This document shows, one piece after another, positions 35,952 to 45,045 of a stretch of DNA of 64,000 bases. The notes beneath the pieces are model-generated. The model was given only the letters and a program-made list of their open reading frames with translations, ran no database searches and had not been told where the DNA came from. Location of the stretch: assembly GCF_028737205.1 (NCBI RefSeq), contig NZ_JAQZAL010000019.1, positions 62,001 to 126,000 of the forward strand, read 5' to 3'. The DNA comes from Actinomycetospora lutea (GTDB lineage: Bacteria > Actinomycetota > Actinomycetes > Mycobacteriales > Pseudonocardiaceae). A program made the position numbers and the translations under genes. Each line of letters opens with the position of its first letter. Position 1 is the first letter of the stretch.

Positions 35952-37328
35952 GTGACCGTCGTCGAGCCCGGGCCCTCGCGCGCCTCCACCCCGGACCGCG
36001 ACCGCGGCGCCCGGTCGCTGCTGCGTCCCCTCGTGCTGCGCGTGCACTTCTGGGCCGGCGTGCTCGTCGGGCCGTTCCTGCTGGTCGCGGCCCTGACGGG
36101 GTTCGCCTACACGCTCATGCCGTCGCTCGAGACCGTCGTGTACCGCGACGAGCTGACGGTGCAGGCGTCGGCCGCGCAGGTGCCGCTCGCCGACCAGGTG
36201 CGGGCGGGCCTCGACGCCGTGCCGGGCACCGAGCTGCGGGCGGTGCGGCCCGGGGCGACGCCGACCGACAGCACGCAGGTGATCGCGGACGACCCGGCCC
36301 TGCCCGGGTCGACCTACCGCACCGCCTTCGTCGACCCGCACACCGGCGACCTGCGCGGTGTGCTCGAGACCTACGGGTCCGGGCAGGCGATGCCGCTGCG
36401 CGCCTGGGCCGACCAGCTGCACCGCACCCTGCACCTCGGCGACGCCGGCCGGCTCTACACCGAGGTCGCGGCGTCGTGGCTGTGGGTGCTCGTGCTGGCC
36501 GGGCTGGTGCTGTGGGTCGGGCTCGTCCGGCGGCGGCGCCGGGAGCGGGCGGCGGCCCTGCTCGTCCCCCGGGTGTCGGGCGGGCGCCGGGCGCGACTGC
36601 TGTCGTGGCACGCGGTGGTGGGGCTGTGGGCCGCGCCCGGACTGCTGTTCCTGTCGGCCACCGGGCTGACGTGGTCGACCTACGCCGGCGAGAACATCAG
36701 CGCCCTGCGCGCCCAGCTCTCCTGGGAGACCCCCGAGCCGGCGACGACCCTGCCGGGGACGGGCACGTCCGGCGCCTCGGTCGACCTCGACGTCGCCGCG
36801 CGGGTCGCGGCGGACTTCGGTCTCGCCGGGCCGGTCGAGATCACGCCGGGCGGGGACGGCGCGGCGACCACCGTGACGCAGATCGACCGCCTGTGGCCCC
36901 AGCACCTCGACGCGATCGCCGTCGACACGGCCAGCGGGCAGATCACCGACGTCGTGCGGTTCGCCGACTGGCCGTTGGCGGCGAAGCTCGCCCGCTGGGG
37001 CATCGACGCGCACATGGGCCTGCTGTTCGGCGTCGCCAACCAGGTGGTGCTCGCCGCGCTCGCCGCCGGGCTCGCCTGCACCGTCGTCTGGGGCTCCGTG
37101 CTCTGGTGGCGCCGCGGACCGGGCCGGCGTCCCGGGCACGTGCCGGCCGACGGGGTCCTGCGCTCCCTGCCGCGCCCGCTGCTCGCGGGCGTCCTCGCGG
37201 TCACCGTCGCGGTCGGGATCGCCCTGCCGCTGCTCGGTGCGTCCCTGCTGGTGTTCCTGCTGCTCGAGACGGTGCTGGATCGCCGGCGGACCGGCGACAC
37301 GGGCGCGGAGCGTGATCTGGCAGCGTAG
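35952..37328 (+). CDS. PepSY-associated membrane helix protein
   Basis: A 458-residue protein of the PepSY_TM family (PF03929): LRVHFWAGVLVGPFLLVAAL near 30, WADQLHRTLHLGDAGRLYTE, RLLSWHAVVGLWAAPGLLFL and GIDAHMGLLFGVANQVVLA. Paired His in the helices may bind metal or heme. Homologues occur in copper and iron uptake or reductase loci, so a role in reducing or moving copper at the membrane is likely but unproven. The GTG at 35952 follows AGGAAGGG by about eight bases. A small hairpin (37343-37358) lies after the gene. Confidence 0.8.
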   Translation: MTVVEPGPSRASTPDRDRGARSLLRPLVLRVHFWAGVLVGPFLLVAALTGFAYTLMPSLETVVYRDELTVQASAAQVPLADQVRAGLDAVPGTELRAVRPGATPTDSTQVIADDPALPGSTYRTAFVDPHTGDLRGVLETYGSGQAMPLRAWADQLHRTLHLGDAGRLYTEVAASWLWVLVLAGLVLWVGLVRRRRRERAAALLVPRVSGGRRARLLSWHAVVGLWAAPGLLFLSATGLTWSTYAGENISALRAQLSWETPEPATTLPGTGTSGASVDLDVAARVAADFGLAGPVEITPGGDGAATTVTQIDRLWPQHLDAIAVDTASGQITDVVRFADWPLAAKLARWGIDAHMGLLFGVANQVVLAALAAGLACTVVWGSVLWWRRGPGRRPGHVPADGVLRSLPRPLLAGVLAVTVAVGIALPLLGASLLVFLLLETVLDRRRTGDTGAERDLAA

Positions 37329-37379
37329 CCGTCGAGATCGCACGGGCCGAGCGGCCCGGGGAACCGAGGGGGATACGCC

Positions 37380-38744
37380 GTGTTCACGCGTCGGGTGGCC
37401 GTGGTGGGAACGGGCTATGTCGGGCTCACGACGGGGGCGTGTCTGGCGTCGCTGGGTCACCAGGTGGTGTGCGCGGACATCGACACCGCGAAGGTGGAGC
37501 GGCTGCGCCGCGGCGTGGTCGACATCGTGGAGCCGGGCCTGGCGGAGCTGGTGACCGAGCAGGTGTCGGCGGGTCGGTTGTCGTTCGTGGTGGGGGCGGC
37601 GAACGCGGTGTCCGAGGGCTTCCCGGGCGAGTCCGGTTCCGGCGAGCTGGACGCCGAGATCGTGTTCCTGTGCCTGCCCACGCCGATGGGGGTCGGCGGG
37701 GTGGCCGACCTGCGGGCGGTGGAGGCCGTGGTCGAGGAGACCCGGGAGCTGCTGGCGGCGGGCACGGTGGTGGTGAACAAGTCGACGGTGCCGGTGGGCA
37801 CGGCGGGACGGACCGCGGAGCTGCTGGACCGCGCGGACGTGTCGGTGGTGTCGAACCCGGAGTTCCTGCGCGAGGGCTCGGCGGTGCACGACTTCCTCAA
37901 CCCGGACCGGATCGTGGTGGGGTGCGACACCGCGGAGGCCGCGGAGCGGGTGGCGGCGCTGTACGCGCGGCTGGGCGCGCCGACGGTGCTGACCGACGCG
38001 GCGTCGGCGGAGCTGATGAAGTACGCGGCGAACTGCTTCCTGGCGATGAAGCTGTCGTACGTCAACGCGATGGCCGAGCTGTGCGAACGGGTCGGGGCGG
38101 ACATCGGGGACGTCACCGAGGGGATCGGGTACGACCGGCGGATCGGGCAGGCGTTCCTGTCGCCGGGGCCGGGGTGGGGCGGGTCGTGCCTGCCGAAGGA
38201 CACCCACGCGCTGTTGCAGGTGGCGGACGCGGCGGACTTCGAGTTCCGGCTGCTGCGGGCCACGATCGACACCAACACCCGGCAGCGCCAGCGGATCGTG
38301 GACAAGGTGCGGCACGCGGTGACCGGGCGGCGGACGGGCTCGCTGACCCGGGTGCGGCTGGGGCTGCTGGGGCTGACGTTCAAGGCGGGCACCGACGACC
38401 TGCGGGACTCGCCGGCGCTGGCGATCGCGGCGCTGCTGCGCCAGGCCGGGGCGGACCTGGTGGGCTACGACCCGGCGCTGGTGCCCGACCCGTCGAACCC
38501 GGACAAGATCGCGGCGGACGAGGTCGACGGGGTGCCGCTGGTGAGCGACCCGATGGAGGCGGCGCAGGGCGCCGAGGCGCTGGTGGTGCTCACCGAGTGG
38601 CCGGTGTTCCGCACCCTGGACTGGGTGGCGATCGCCGGGGCGATGAAGCAGCCCATCGTGGTGGACACCCGCAACCTGCTCGACCCGGCCACGCTGCGGC
38701 GCGCGGGCCTCACCGGCATCGGCCTCGGACGCCGCGAGGCCTGA
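37380..38744 (+). CDS. ugd: UDP-glucose 6-dehydrogenase
   Basis: A 454-residue enzyme that oxidises UDP-glucose twice with NAD to UDP-glucuronate. The N-terminal Rossmann motif is VVGTGYVGLTTG (8-19), STVPVGTA and NPEFLREGSAVHDF are family signatures, the catalytic Cys270 is in GWGGSCLPKD, and the C-terminal domain has GLTFKAGTDDLRDSPAL. It would supply acid sugar for the polysaccharides made on either side, which fits the presence of two lyase-like proteins in the window. GTG 37380 follows GAGGGGG by eight bases. Codons prefer G over C in the third position more than in the neighbours. Confidence 0.93.
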   Translation: MFTRRVAVVGTGYVGLTTGACLASLGHQVVCADIDTAKVERLRRGVVDIVEPGLAELVTEQVSAGRLSFVVGAANAVSEGFPGESGSGELDAEIVFLCLPTPMGVGGVADLRAVEAVVEETRELLAAGTVVVNKSTVPVGTAGRTAELLDRADVSVVSNPEFLREGSAVHDFLNPDRIVVGCDTAEAAERVAALYARLGAPTVLTDAASAELMKYAANCFLAMKLSYVNAMAELCERVGADIGDVTEGIGYDRRIGQAFLSPGPGWGGSCLPKDTHALLQVADAADFEFRLLRATIDTNTRQRQRIVDKVRHAVTGRRTGSLTRVRLGLLGLTFKAGTDDLRDSPALAIAALLRQAGADLVGYDPALVPDPSNPDKIAADEVDGVPLVSDPMEAAQGAEALVVLTEWPVFRTLDWVAIAGAMKQPIVVDTRNLLDPATLRRAGLTGIGLGRREA

Positions 38745-38861
38745 CCGTGATGTCCTGAGCGGGGCCCGGGTCTGGTCCGTGCCCGGACGCCCGCTTACCG
38801 TGGTGGGCGTACGTCGGGGCGGCCGTGGACGCGGTGCGTCGGTCTCATCGGAGAGGCGATC

Positions 38862-39317
38862 ATGCGCTGCGAGATCGCGGTCGACATCGACTCCTGCGCC
38901 GACCATGTCTGGGCGGTCATCACCGATCTCAACCGCTGGCCGCGCTGGACCTCCGCCGTGCGCGACGCCGCCCTGCTCGGCGGCGGCACGCTGGCGCTGC
39001 ACGGCGTGGTGCGGCTGCGGGCGCCCGGCCTGCCCGAGCGCACGTGGCGCGTGGCCGAGTTCCAGGCCCGTCGCCACCGGGTCGCGCTGCGCCACGAGGG
39101 CGTCGGCGGGCACGCGGACGTCCGGTTCGCGCTGACGCCCACGGGCGCCTCCCGCACGCGGCTCGTCGTGACCCACGAACGCGCCGGCTGGATGGGCTCG
39201 CCGATGGGCCGCCTCACCGCCGGACGGGTGCAGGCGAACCTCCAGCAGCTCGGCGACGACCTCAAGGCGCACTGCGAGACGCGCCGGCGCAGCGGGATCG
39301 CCGCACCCGCGGGCTGA
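38862..39317 (+). CDS. SRPBCC (START/polyketide cyclase-like) family protein
   Basis: A 151-residue protein with the SRPBCC helix-grip fold: AVDIDSCADHVWAVITDLNR then WPRWTSAVRDAALL and at the end GRVQANLQQLGDDLKAHCE. Such proteins bind hydrophobic small molecules. No neighbour reveals the ligand. ATG 38862 has GGAGAGG seven bases before it, and a -10-like TACCGT lies at 38796-38801. It stands alone as a short unit. Confidence 0.8.
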   Translation: MRCEIAVDIDSCADHVWAVITDLNRWPRWTSAVRDAALLGGGTLALHGVVRLRAPGLPERTWRVAEFQARRHRVALRHEGVGGHADVRFALTPTGASRTRLVVTHERAGWMGSPMGRLTAGRVQANLQQLGDDLKAHCETRRRSGIAAPAG

Positions 39318-39396
39318 GCCGGACCGGGGTCGCGCGCCGGGTCCACGTCAGGACGGTCACGGGCTGATCGGTTCCGGCCGCGGGTATGACCAGGGC

Positions 39397-40167
39397 ATGG
39401 CGGATCCTTCTCTGGGCACCTCGACCTGGATTCCCGGGCCGCGTCAGGTGGTCCGCGAGGCGCTGATGCTCACGCGGCTCCCGCGCGGGGTCGCCGGGGT
39501 GCTCTGGCGGTGCGTGCGTCCCGAGGCGGCCGTGCACACCATCGACGAGGCGGGCGACCACCGCGATCTGCCGCCGCCCCTGCCCGACACCACGCTGCGC
39601 GACCAGCCCCTCGATCAGGGGTTCGGGCCCGCGCTGCACCGGGACTTCCGCGTGCGCGTCGTCGGGGCGCGGCGCAGCGCGTCCGCGCTGATCGACGCGC
39701 TGGCCCGGAACATGAACCGCGCCGTGGTGCCGGGGGTGGCGCGGTTCGACTACGTCGCCGCGAGCGGGGCGCTGCGCGTCGGCGAGGAGCTCGTGGTGCG
39801 CATGCCCGGGCCGTGGGACGGGCCGGTGCGCGTGCTCGAACGCTCGGCGACGTCGTTCCGGCTGGGCACGCTCGACGGGCACCTCGAGGCCGGACAGATC
39901 GAGTTCGCCGCCCGCGAGCTGCCCGACGGGGACCTGGAGTTCGGCATCACGACGTGGGCGCGGGCCGGGGACCGCATCGCCGACGTGCTCTACAGCCGCC
40001 TCGGGCTGGCCAAGCAGATCCAGTACCTGCTCTGGGTCGAGTTCTGCGTGCGCTCTGCGGAGCTCGCCGGCGGCCACACCCCGGACGGGGTCACCGTGCG
40101 GACGCGGACGGTCGCCTGGCCGGACGGTGCACACAGCCCGGAGGAAAATTCTTCTCGGGCGGTGTAA
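39397..40167 (+). CDS. DUF1990-type protein
   Basis: A 256-residue soluble protein. GFGPALHRDFRVRV, then FDYVAASGALRVGEELVVRM, FRLGTLDGHLEAGQIEFAA and LEFGITTWARAGDRIADVLY match the DUF1990 family (PF09348) of plants and bacteria, whose activity is unknown. TATGAC lies six bases before the ATG and could be a -10 of a leaderless transcript. A strong hairpin follows at 40201-40246. Confidence 0.75.
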   Translation: MADPSLGTSTWIPGPRQVVREALMLTRLPRGVAGVLWRCVRPEAAVHTIDEAGDHRDLPPPLPDTTLRDQPLDQGFGPALHRDFRVRVVGARRSASALIDALARNMNRAVVPGVARFDYVAASGALRVGEELVVRMPGPWDGPVRVLERSATSFRLGTLDGHLEAGQIEFAARELPDGDLEFGITTWARAGDRIADVLYSRLGLAKQIQYLLWVEFCVRSAELAGGHTPDGVTVRTRTVAWPDGAHSPEENSSRAV

Positions 40168-40200
40168 CGGCCCGCGGGCCCGTGACGACATCCCGGGTGC

Positions 40201-40246
40201 CCCGCGTGGCCACCGGACCCCCGACCCGGTGGCCCGCGGGGCTTTG
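40201..40246 (+). terminator. Hairpin terminator after the DUF1990 gene
   Basis: CCCCGCG-T-GGCCACCGG (40201-40217) pairs with CCGGTGGCCCGCGGGG (40227-40242), leaving one bulged base and a nine-base loop, and CTTT follows. It lies 33 bases after the stop at 40167. Confidence 0.82.
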
Positions 40247-40372
40247 CCGTGCCCGGGGCTCACCGGTCCGGGCTGGTTGAGCGGCCCGCCATCGTGTGAC
40301 TCAAGGTGTCGCAGTGACACGCGGGGTGAATGTGGTGCAGTGTGGTCCCCCGGCGGACGTACCCTCCTCCGC

Positions 40373-40822
40373 GTGGACGGTGGTGCGCGGGTGACGACGA
40401 CGATCGTCGGGCTGCTCATCGCGTTCTGCGCCCTGCTCCTCGCCAAGTGGCTCGCGGTGGTCGCCATCGCGGCGGTGGTGCTGCTCGCCCTCCTGCGTTT
40501 CGTCCTGCTGCGCCTCGTGCGGGCGGTGCGCGCGCGGCGGGAGGCGCGGACTCCTGCGGCGGCCCTCGAGGCGTCGCCGTCCACACCGGGCGGCTCGGCG
40601 GCGGGTTCGTCGCTTCGGTCGGTCGCTGGGTCGGCGGCGCACGGGGACGCGCGAGCGATCCCCGGTCGCGCGGCGCGCGGGCTGAGCGGGGCGTCGGCCG
40701 CGGTGTCACACGCGGACGCCGGACCGTGCTCCTGGTGCGGCCTCGTCGGCGGTCACCTCGACCTCCGCGGCCGCCCCGTCCGCCCGCGTCACGCCCACGC
40801 GGGGACCCTCACCCGCCGGTGA
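40373..40822 (+). CDS. Small membrane protein with C-terminal CxxC and His residues
   Basis: A 149-residue protein. Two close hydrophobic segments (about 10-28 and 30-47, GLLIAFCALLLAKWLAVVAI) are followed by a basic patch (RLVRAVRARREAR), a low-complexity stretch and a short C-terminal motif CSWCGLVGGHLDL with later His residues, which could bind zinc. No known family. GTG 40373 or GTG 40391 could be the start. It converges with the EEP-family gene, leaving 12 bases between the stops. Confidence 0.55.
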   Translation: MDGGARVTTTIVGLLIAFCALLLAKWLAVVAIAAVVLLALLRFVLLRLVRAVRARREARTPAAALEASPSTPGGSAAGSSLRSVAGSAAHGDARAIPGRAARGLSGASAAVSHADAGPCSWCGLVGGHLDLRGRPVRPRHAHAGTLTRR

Positions 40823-40834
40823 GCGGGCCACCGA

Positions 40835-41875
40835 TCAGAGCGTCAGCCGGGCCAACAGGGCCCGGTGGTCGGAGCCCGGCACGTCGAGGACGGCCACCTC
40901 CCGCGCCCGCGGCCCACCGGTCATGAGCACGTGGTCGATCTGCGCGCCCAGGGCCCGCGGCGCGCCCGCGAACCACGTCCCCGCCAGCGACCCCCCGCGT
41001 TCGGTGGCGGCGTCCGTGCACCCCCGCGTGCCCGTGCGGAAGGCGGAGTGGTCCGGGGTGGCGTTGAGGTCGCCGACCACCAGCGCCGGACCCGCCGCAC
41101 ACCACCGCTGCATCTGCGCGAGCTCGCCGGGCCAGTAGGCGACCCAGCCGGGGACGATCGAGACGACGTGCACGGCGCCGAGCCGCACCGGGCCGAGGAT
41201 CCCCCCGGTGATCTCGGCCCAGGGGTAGCGGGTGTCGGTAGGCGTCCCGGGCGCGTCGGAGATCGTCCGCGCGGTGACGTCGCCGGCCCGGGGCGACGAC
41301 AGCACCGTGATGCCGCGGACGTCGGCGGCCCGGGCCGGCACGTTCGTCCACGACCGGTACTCGGGCAGCAGCGCCGCGATCCGCCCCCGGAAGCGCTCGC
41401 CGGCCTCGGGCAGCACGACGAGGTCGGGACGCTCGCGGCGCACCACGTCGGCGAGCGCACCCACGTCGGCCCTGCCCTCGAACGCGTTGAGCTCGAGCAC
41501 CGTCAGCGCCGTGCCCCCGGGCGGCGGCGGGGCGGCCGGGACCGCCCGCGGCACGACGAACCCGGCGGCGACGGCGACGACCACCGCCACCCCGGCGACC
41601 CCGACGGCGGTCGTCCCCCGGAGACGACGGCGACAGAGCACCGCCAGCACGACCACCACCCCCGCGCCGGCCACCGCCAGCGCGGGACGCAGCGCCGCGA
41701 ACACCGCGAACGGCAGGTGGCGGTCCAGGCCGACCAGGTCCGGCAGGAGCACCAGCACCGCGAGCACCACCGGCACGACCACGCGCACCAGCACGCGCAC
41801 GACTCGCCGGACCACCGGCCGGCGGGGAGCCCCCGGCTCCGGGGCGCGCCGCACGAGGTGGGCGACGGACGGCAT
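40835..41875 (-). CDS. Membrane-anchored endonuclease/exonuclease/phosphatase (EEP) family protein
   Basis: A 346-residue protein. Three membrane helices lie in the first 110 residues. The rest is an EEP domain with LTVLELNAFEGRADV, RPDLVVLPEAGE (catalytic Glu), VVGDLNATPDHSAF (Asp and Asn) and VPGSDHRALLARL (His). It should hydrolyse phosphodiester or phosphate esters on the outer face of the membrane; substrate unknown. TAGGCT lies six bases upstream of ATG 41875 and no ribosome site is seen, so a leaderless transcript is likely. Confidence 0.82.
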   Translation of the reverse strand: MPSVAHLVRRAPEPGAPRRPVVRRVVRVLVRVVVPVVLAVLVLLPDLVGLDRHLPFAVFAALRPALAVAGAGVVVVLAVLCRRRLRGTTAVGVAGVAVVVAVAAGFVVPRAVPAAPPPPGGTALTVLELNAFEGRADVGALADVVRRERPDLVVLPEAGERFRGRIAALLPEYRSWTNVPARAADVRGITVLSSPRAGDVTARTISDAPGTPTDTRYPWAEITGGILGPVRLGAVHVVSIVPGWVAYWPGELAQMQRWCAAGPALVVGDLNATPDHSAFRTGTRGCTDAATERGGSLAGTWFAGAPRALGAQIDHVLMTGGPRAREVAVLDVPGSDHRALLARLTL

Positions 41876-41881
41876 CGCGCC

Positions 41882-41887
41882 AGCCTA
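41882..41887 (-). promoter_or_regulatory. Candidate -10 of the EEP-family gene
   Basis: TAGGCT on the minus strand, six bases upstream of the ATG at 41875. No Shine-Dalgarno sequence lies between, as expected for a leaderless start. Confidence 0.4.
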
Positions 41888-41909
41888 GGTCGCCCGCCGG
41901 GCGCGAGGC

Positions 41910-43427
41910 TCAGTCGACGGTGCGCGGCCCGATGCCGCCGATCCCCTCGGGGGTCTTCCCGATCTTCAGATCGGTGACGATGATCGAACCGTTCTCGCGG
42001 ATGGCCTGCGCCCGGTACATGCCCATCTTCAGATAGGCCGCTCGGGTGCTCATCGTGCCGTCGCGCGGCTGCCAGTTCGTGACCCCGGTGGGCCGGCCGT
42101 CGCGCCAGACCGTCACGGAGCCCTCGTCCGGGTCCTGCGCGAACGTGACGCGCATCGTCAGATCGATCCGCTGACCGGGGGAGACCGGGCCGATCGCCCG
42201 CATGTCGTCGCCCCCGCTGACCATGTACAGCTGCCCGCGCGTGACCTGCAGCGCGAGCGGCGGCGACCCGCTCGGCAGGGCGTGGTGCCACTGCAGGATG
42301 AGCTGCCAGTGGTCCGTGTCCGTGGGGAAGTCGTCGGACAGGTGCGCGGTGTAGCGGATGTACTGCTCGTCGCCGTCGACCGGCTCGGTGCCCGGGCCCT
42401 GCGGCAGGACCTCGCTGCGCTTGCCGCCGGGCCCGAGCGAGAACTGCCAGGCCTGGCGGCCCGGGTCGTCCGGGTTCGCGACGATCCGGGGCCGCGGCCC
42501 GTTCTCGACGAGGCCGTCGTTGGCGCTGTTGTCGAAGAGGTCGTCGAACGCGCCGGCCGCGGCGTCGAACAGGGCGCCGATCACCGGCTGCGGACCCTCC
42601 TCGGTGGGCGTCGTCGTGATCTCGGAGGGCGAGACCGGCACGAGCGACGAGGGCGGCGCCGCGACGGGCGCGCTCGGCAGCACCGAGTCGAACAGGCCCG
42701 CGGGCGCCGCGACGGAGGGCTGCGGGTCGTGGGGCGCCGACGCCGGGAGCGGCGAGCCCGGCGTGGTCAGCGCGAACAGGGCCGCCACGCCCCCGCCGCC
42801 GATCAGCCCGATCGTCGCGCGCAGCGGCAGGCCCGTGCGACGCGTCGGCTCGGCGTCCGGGACGGCCGGCTTGGCCACCGGGGCCGGCGCCGCGTGCCGC
42901 GACGCGCGGGTCGGGGCGCTCGCGGTGCGGGCGACCGGCGCCTGCTCCGCCACCGCGACCGTGTCGACGGCCGCGTGGCGGCCCGTGGAGGTCGCGGTGG
43001 TGACGGACGTCAGGGCCGTGGCCGCGTCCGGCGCGACGGCGATCGGCCCGGTGGCGGGGTCGGCGGCCGGGTCGGGACGGTGCCGCGGGCGCGGCTCGGA
43101 GTACCGGCCGGTGACGACCGTGTGCTCCCCGGTGTGCCGCCCGCCGCCCGGCCCGGGCACGTTCGGGTGCTGGGCGCCGAAGGCCTCCGTCGGGTCCGTG
43201 GCGTGGTGGCGGTTCCCGGGACCGGTCGTTCCGGCGGTCGGCACCACGAACGGCCCGGTGCGCGGGGCGCGACGGTGACGCGCCCGCGCGTCGGTCCCGG
43301 TCCCGGTCGCGACCGGCTCGGCGCCCGGGACGCGCATCCCCCGCTGGGCGCGACGGGAGCGGGGGCCGCGGGAGGGACGACGCCCGCCGTCGGGCGAGGT
43401 GTCGGCGTGGGTGACCACGTCGGTCAT
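41910..43427 (-). CDS. Membrane-anchored polysaccharide-lyase-like protein
   Basis: A 505-residue protein. The first 200 residues are a cytoplasmic low-complexity region rich in Arg, His, Pro, Thr and Ala. A membrane helix is at about 202-221 (RATIGLIGGGGVAALFALTT), then a Pro/Ser stalk to about 280. The C-terminal domain (about 310-505) is the same lyase-type fold as the secreted protein at 758: DEQYIRYTAHLSDDFPTDTD, LILQWHHALPSGSPPLAL (379-392) and YLKMGMYRAQ (465-474). It probably acts on a surface glycan while fixed to the membrane. ATG 43427 has GGGAG nine bases upstream. Confidence 0.75.
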   Translation of the reverse strand: MTDVVTHADTSPDGGRRPSRGPRSRRAQRGMRVPGAEPVATGTGTDARARHRRAPRTGPFVVPTAGTTGPGNRHHATDPTEAFGAQHPNVPGPGGGRHTGEHTVVTGRYSEPRPRHRPDPAADPATGPIAVAPDAATALTSVTTATSTGRHAAVDTVAVAEQAPVARTASAPTRASRHAAPAPVAKPAVPDAEPTRRTGLPLRATIGLIGGGGVAALFALTTPGSPLPASAPHDPQPSVAAPAGLFDSVLPSAPVAAPPSSLVPVSPSEITTTPTEEGPQPVIGALFDAAAGAFDDLFDNSANDGLVENGPRPRIVANPDDPGRQAWQFSLGPGGKRSEVLPQGPGTEPVDGDEQYIRYTAHLSDDFPTDTDHWQLILQWHHALPSGSPPLALQVTRGQLYMVSGGDDMRAIGPVSPGQRIDLTMRVTFAQDPDEGSVTVWRDGRPTGVTNWQPRDGTMSTRAAYLKMGMYRAQAIRENGSIIVTDLKIGKTPEGIGGIGPRTVD

Positions 43428-43980
43428 CGAGGGCGTCTCCCGGGTCGGTCCGGACGGGTGAAGGGGAGCCCCCGTCACGGGGCCGTGCAGCGTGCTCGTC
43501 TGCCGACACTCTGTCACCCGCCCGTGACCTCACCCTGCTCCCGAGCGTGGCCCTGGGCCGAACGGTGTGCTCCTCGCGGCGGATGGCTGCACCGTCCGTC
43601 CGCCGCCTTACGACCACGTCACGTGGTCGGCCGCTCTCCGGCCGTGATCGCTCGTCCGGCCCGGTCGACCGGGGTGGGTCGCGGTCCGGTCACGGCACGG
43701 TGTCGGTCCGGCGTCGACGACCGGTCCGACGGGCGGCGGGCGCCGGCGAGCGCACCGGACCGGGAGGCCGCTCGCCGCTCGCCCCGCGCGGGTCGTCGTC
43801 GCTGCAGCCCCGTGATCGCCCGAGCTGAGGGCCACGTCTCCCGGGCCACCCGACACGCTCGTCCGATCGGGGGAGCCGCCCGGCCGGTCGTCGCGTCCCG
43901 AGGGCGCGTGGGCGGCGGGTGTCCTCAGGGTCTCTCAGGTTCGCGGTTGGTGACCGGGCGAATCCCTAGCGTTCCCGGCG
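43428..43980. other. Noncoding divergent spacer of 553 bases
   Basis: It separates two divergently read membrane-protein genes. Open frames exist on both strands but their codon use is poor and none has a ribosome site, so I see no gene. It should hold the promoter of the lyase-like gene and, at its high end, the TAGCGT box of the gene at 43981. Confidence 0.5.
43967..43972 (+). promoter_or_regulatory. Candidate -10 of the membrane protein gene at 43981
   Basis: TAGCGT, eight bases before ATG 43981, with no Shine-Dalgarno site between. The same hexamer precedes the genes at 52036 and 23953. Confidence 0.45.
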
Positions 43981-44895
43981 ATGCGTACGACGACCACGCC
44001 GGAGCACCCCGTCACGGGGTCGAGACCGGCCGCCGCGAAGCACCCCGGGGGCCGTGACGGAGCCGGGCTGGTCCGGATCGGCCTGCACCTGCTGCTCGCC
44101 GCGCTGCCGCTCCTCGCGATCTCCGCCCACGTCTTCGGGCTGATCACGATGAACGTCTCGGCCGGCATCCTCGTGATCCCGCTGGCCGCCGCCATCGTCG
44201 CCCTGACGGTGCTCGCGCCGCACGCCGGCGACCGCGTCGTCGCCGACGGCATGCTCTGGGGCATCGTCGGCTGCGCGATCTACGACGGCTTCCGCCTCAC
44301 CACCGTCCACGTGTTCGGGTGGTGGGCGGACTTCATCCCGGTCATGGGCACCTGGATCACGGGCAACCCCGACGACCTGACCGCCGGCGCGGTCGTCGGC
44401 TACCTCTGGCGCTACATCGGCGACGGCGGCGGCATCGGCATCACGTTCTTCGCCCTCGCGTCCGCGTTCGGGCTGCAGCGCTGCTCGCGCCGGGTGTGCG
44501 TGGTCGCCGCGGTCGCGTTCTCCGTCTTCCCCGTGTGGGCCGGCCTCATCGGGACCGTCTACCTGGCCACCCGCGGCCAGACGATGATGTTCCCGCTGAC
44601 GCCGACGACGCTGACGCTCTCGCTGATCGGTCACCTGATCTTCGGCTTCATCATGGGGCTGGGCTTCCACCGCTCCCGCGCGGTCCGCGAGTCGTGGCCC
44701 TGGGAGCCGCTCACCGGCAGCATGCCCGCGCTCCCGATGGGCACCGGCCGCCAGGCCGCGCTCCCCGCCCCGCGGAACCCGCAGACCCCGCCCGCCGGCC
44801 AGACGATGGACCCGGACACCTGGGAGCTCTGGCGCCGCCAGCTCGAGGCGAACACCGCCGGCCGCCGCTCGGCGCGCCGCGAACGGGTGCGCTGA
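43981..44895 (+). CDS. Multi-pass membrane protein of unknown function
   Basis: A 304-residue protein with about six membrane helices between 30 and 230 (LVRIGLHLLLAALPLLAISA, GILVIPLAAAIVALTVLAPH, LSLIGHLIFGFIMGLGFH). The C-terminal 70 residues are hydrophilic and Pro rich, likely cytosolic. The loops VFGWWADFIPVMGTWITG and WRYIGDGGGIG look conserved, but I cannot name the family. It stands alone; two strong hairpins follow. Confidence 0.65.
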   Translation: MRTTTTPEHPVTGSRPAAAKHPGGRDGAGLVRIGLHLLLAALPLLAISAHVFGLITMNVSAGILVIPLAAAIVALTVLAPHAGDRVVADGMLWGIVGCAIYDGFRLTTVHVFGWWADFIPVMGTWITGNPDDLTAGAVVGYLWRYIGDGGGIGITFFALASAFGLQRCSRRVCVVAAVAFSVFPVWAGLIGTVYLATRGQTMMFPLTPTTLTLSLIGHLIFGFIMGLGFHRSRAVRESWPWEPLTGSMPALPMGTGRQAALPAPRNPQTPPAGQTMDPDTWELWRRQLEANTAGRRSARRERVR

Positions 44896-44958
44896 CCCGC
44901 ACCCCGCACCGCTCCCGCAGACCTCGCTCCCCGCAGACCCCGCTCCCCAGCGCCGCAC

Positions 44959-44988
44959 GGCCCCGGCCCGCCCCGACGGGCCGGGGCC
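44959..44988 (+). terminator. Perfect 12-base hairpin after the membrane protein gene
   Basis: GGCCCCGGCCCG (44959-44970) pairs fully with CGGGCCGGGGCC (44977-44988) around a six-base loop, 63 bases past the stop at 44895. Confidence 0.85.
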
Positions 44989-45045
44989 GACGCGGTTCCG
45001 GACGACCTCACCCAGCACGCCCCGGACAGGACGCCCCGGACAGCA

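Noticed and set aside
35721-39272. Minus-strand open frame of 1183 codons opposite PepSY, ugd and SRPBCC genes
   Set aside because: It is an antisense shadow of well-supported genes; the product is a low-complexity Arg/His/Pro sequence without domains and runs through intergenic spacers.
43608-43856. Short open frames on both strands in the 553-base spacer
   Set aside because: They have poor codon bias, no ribosome site and no recognisable motif.
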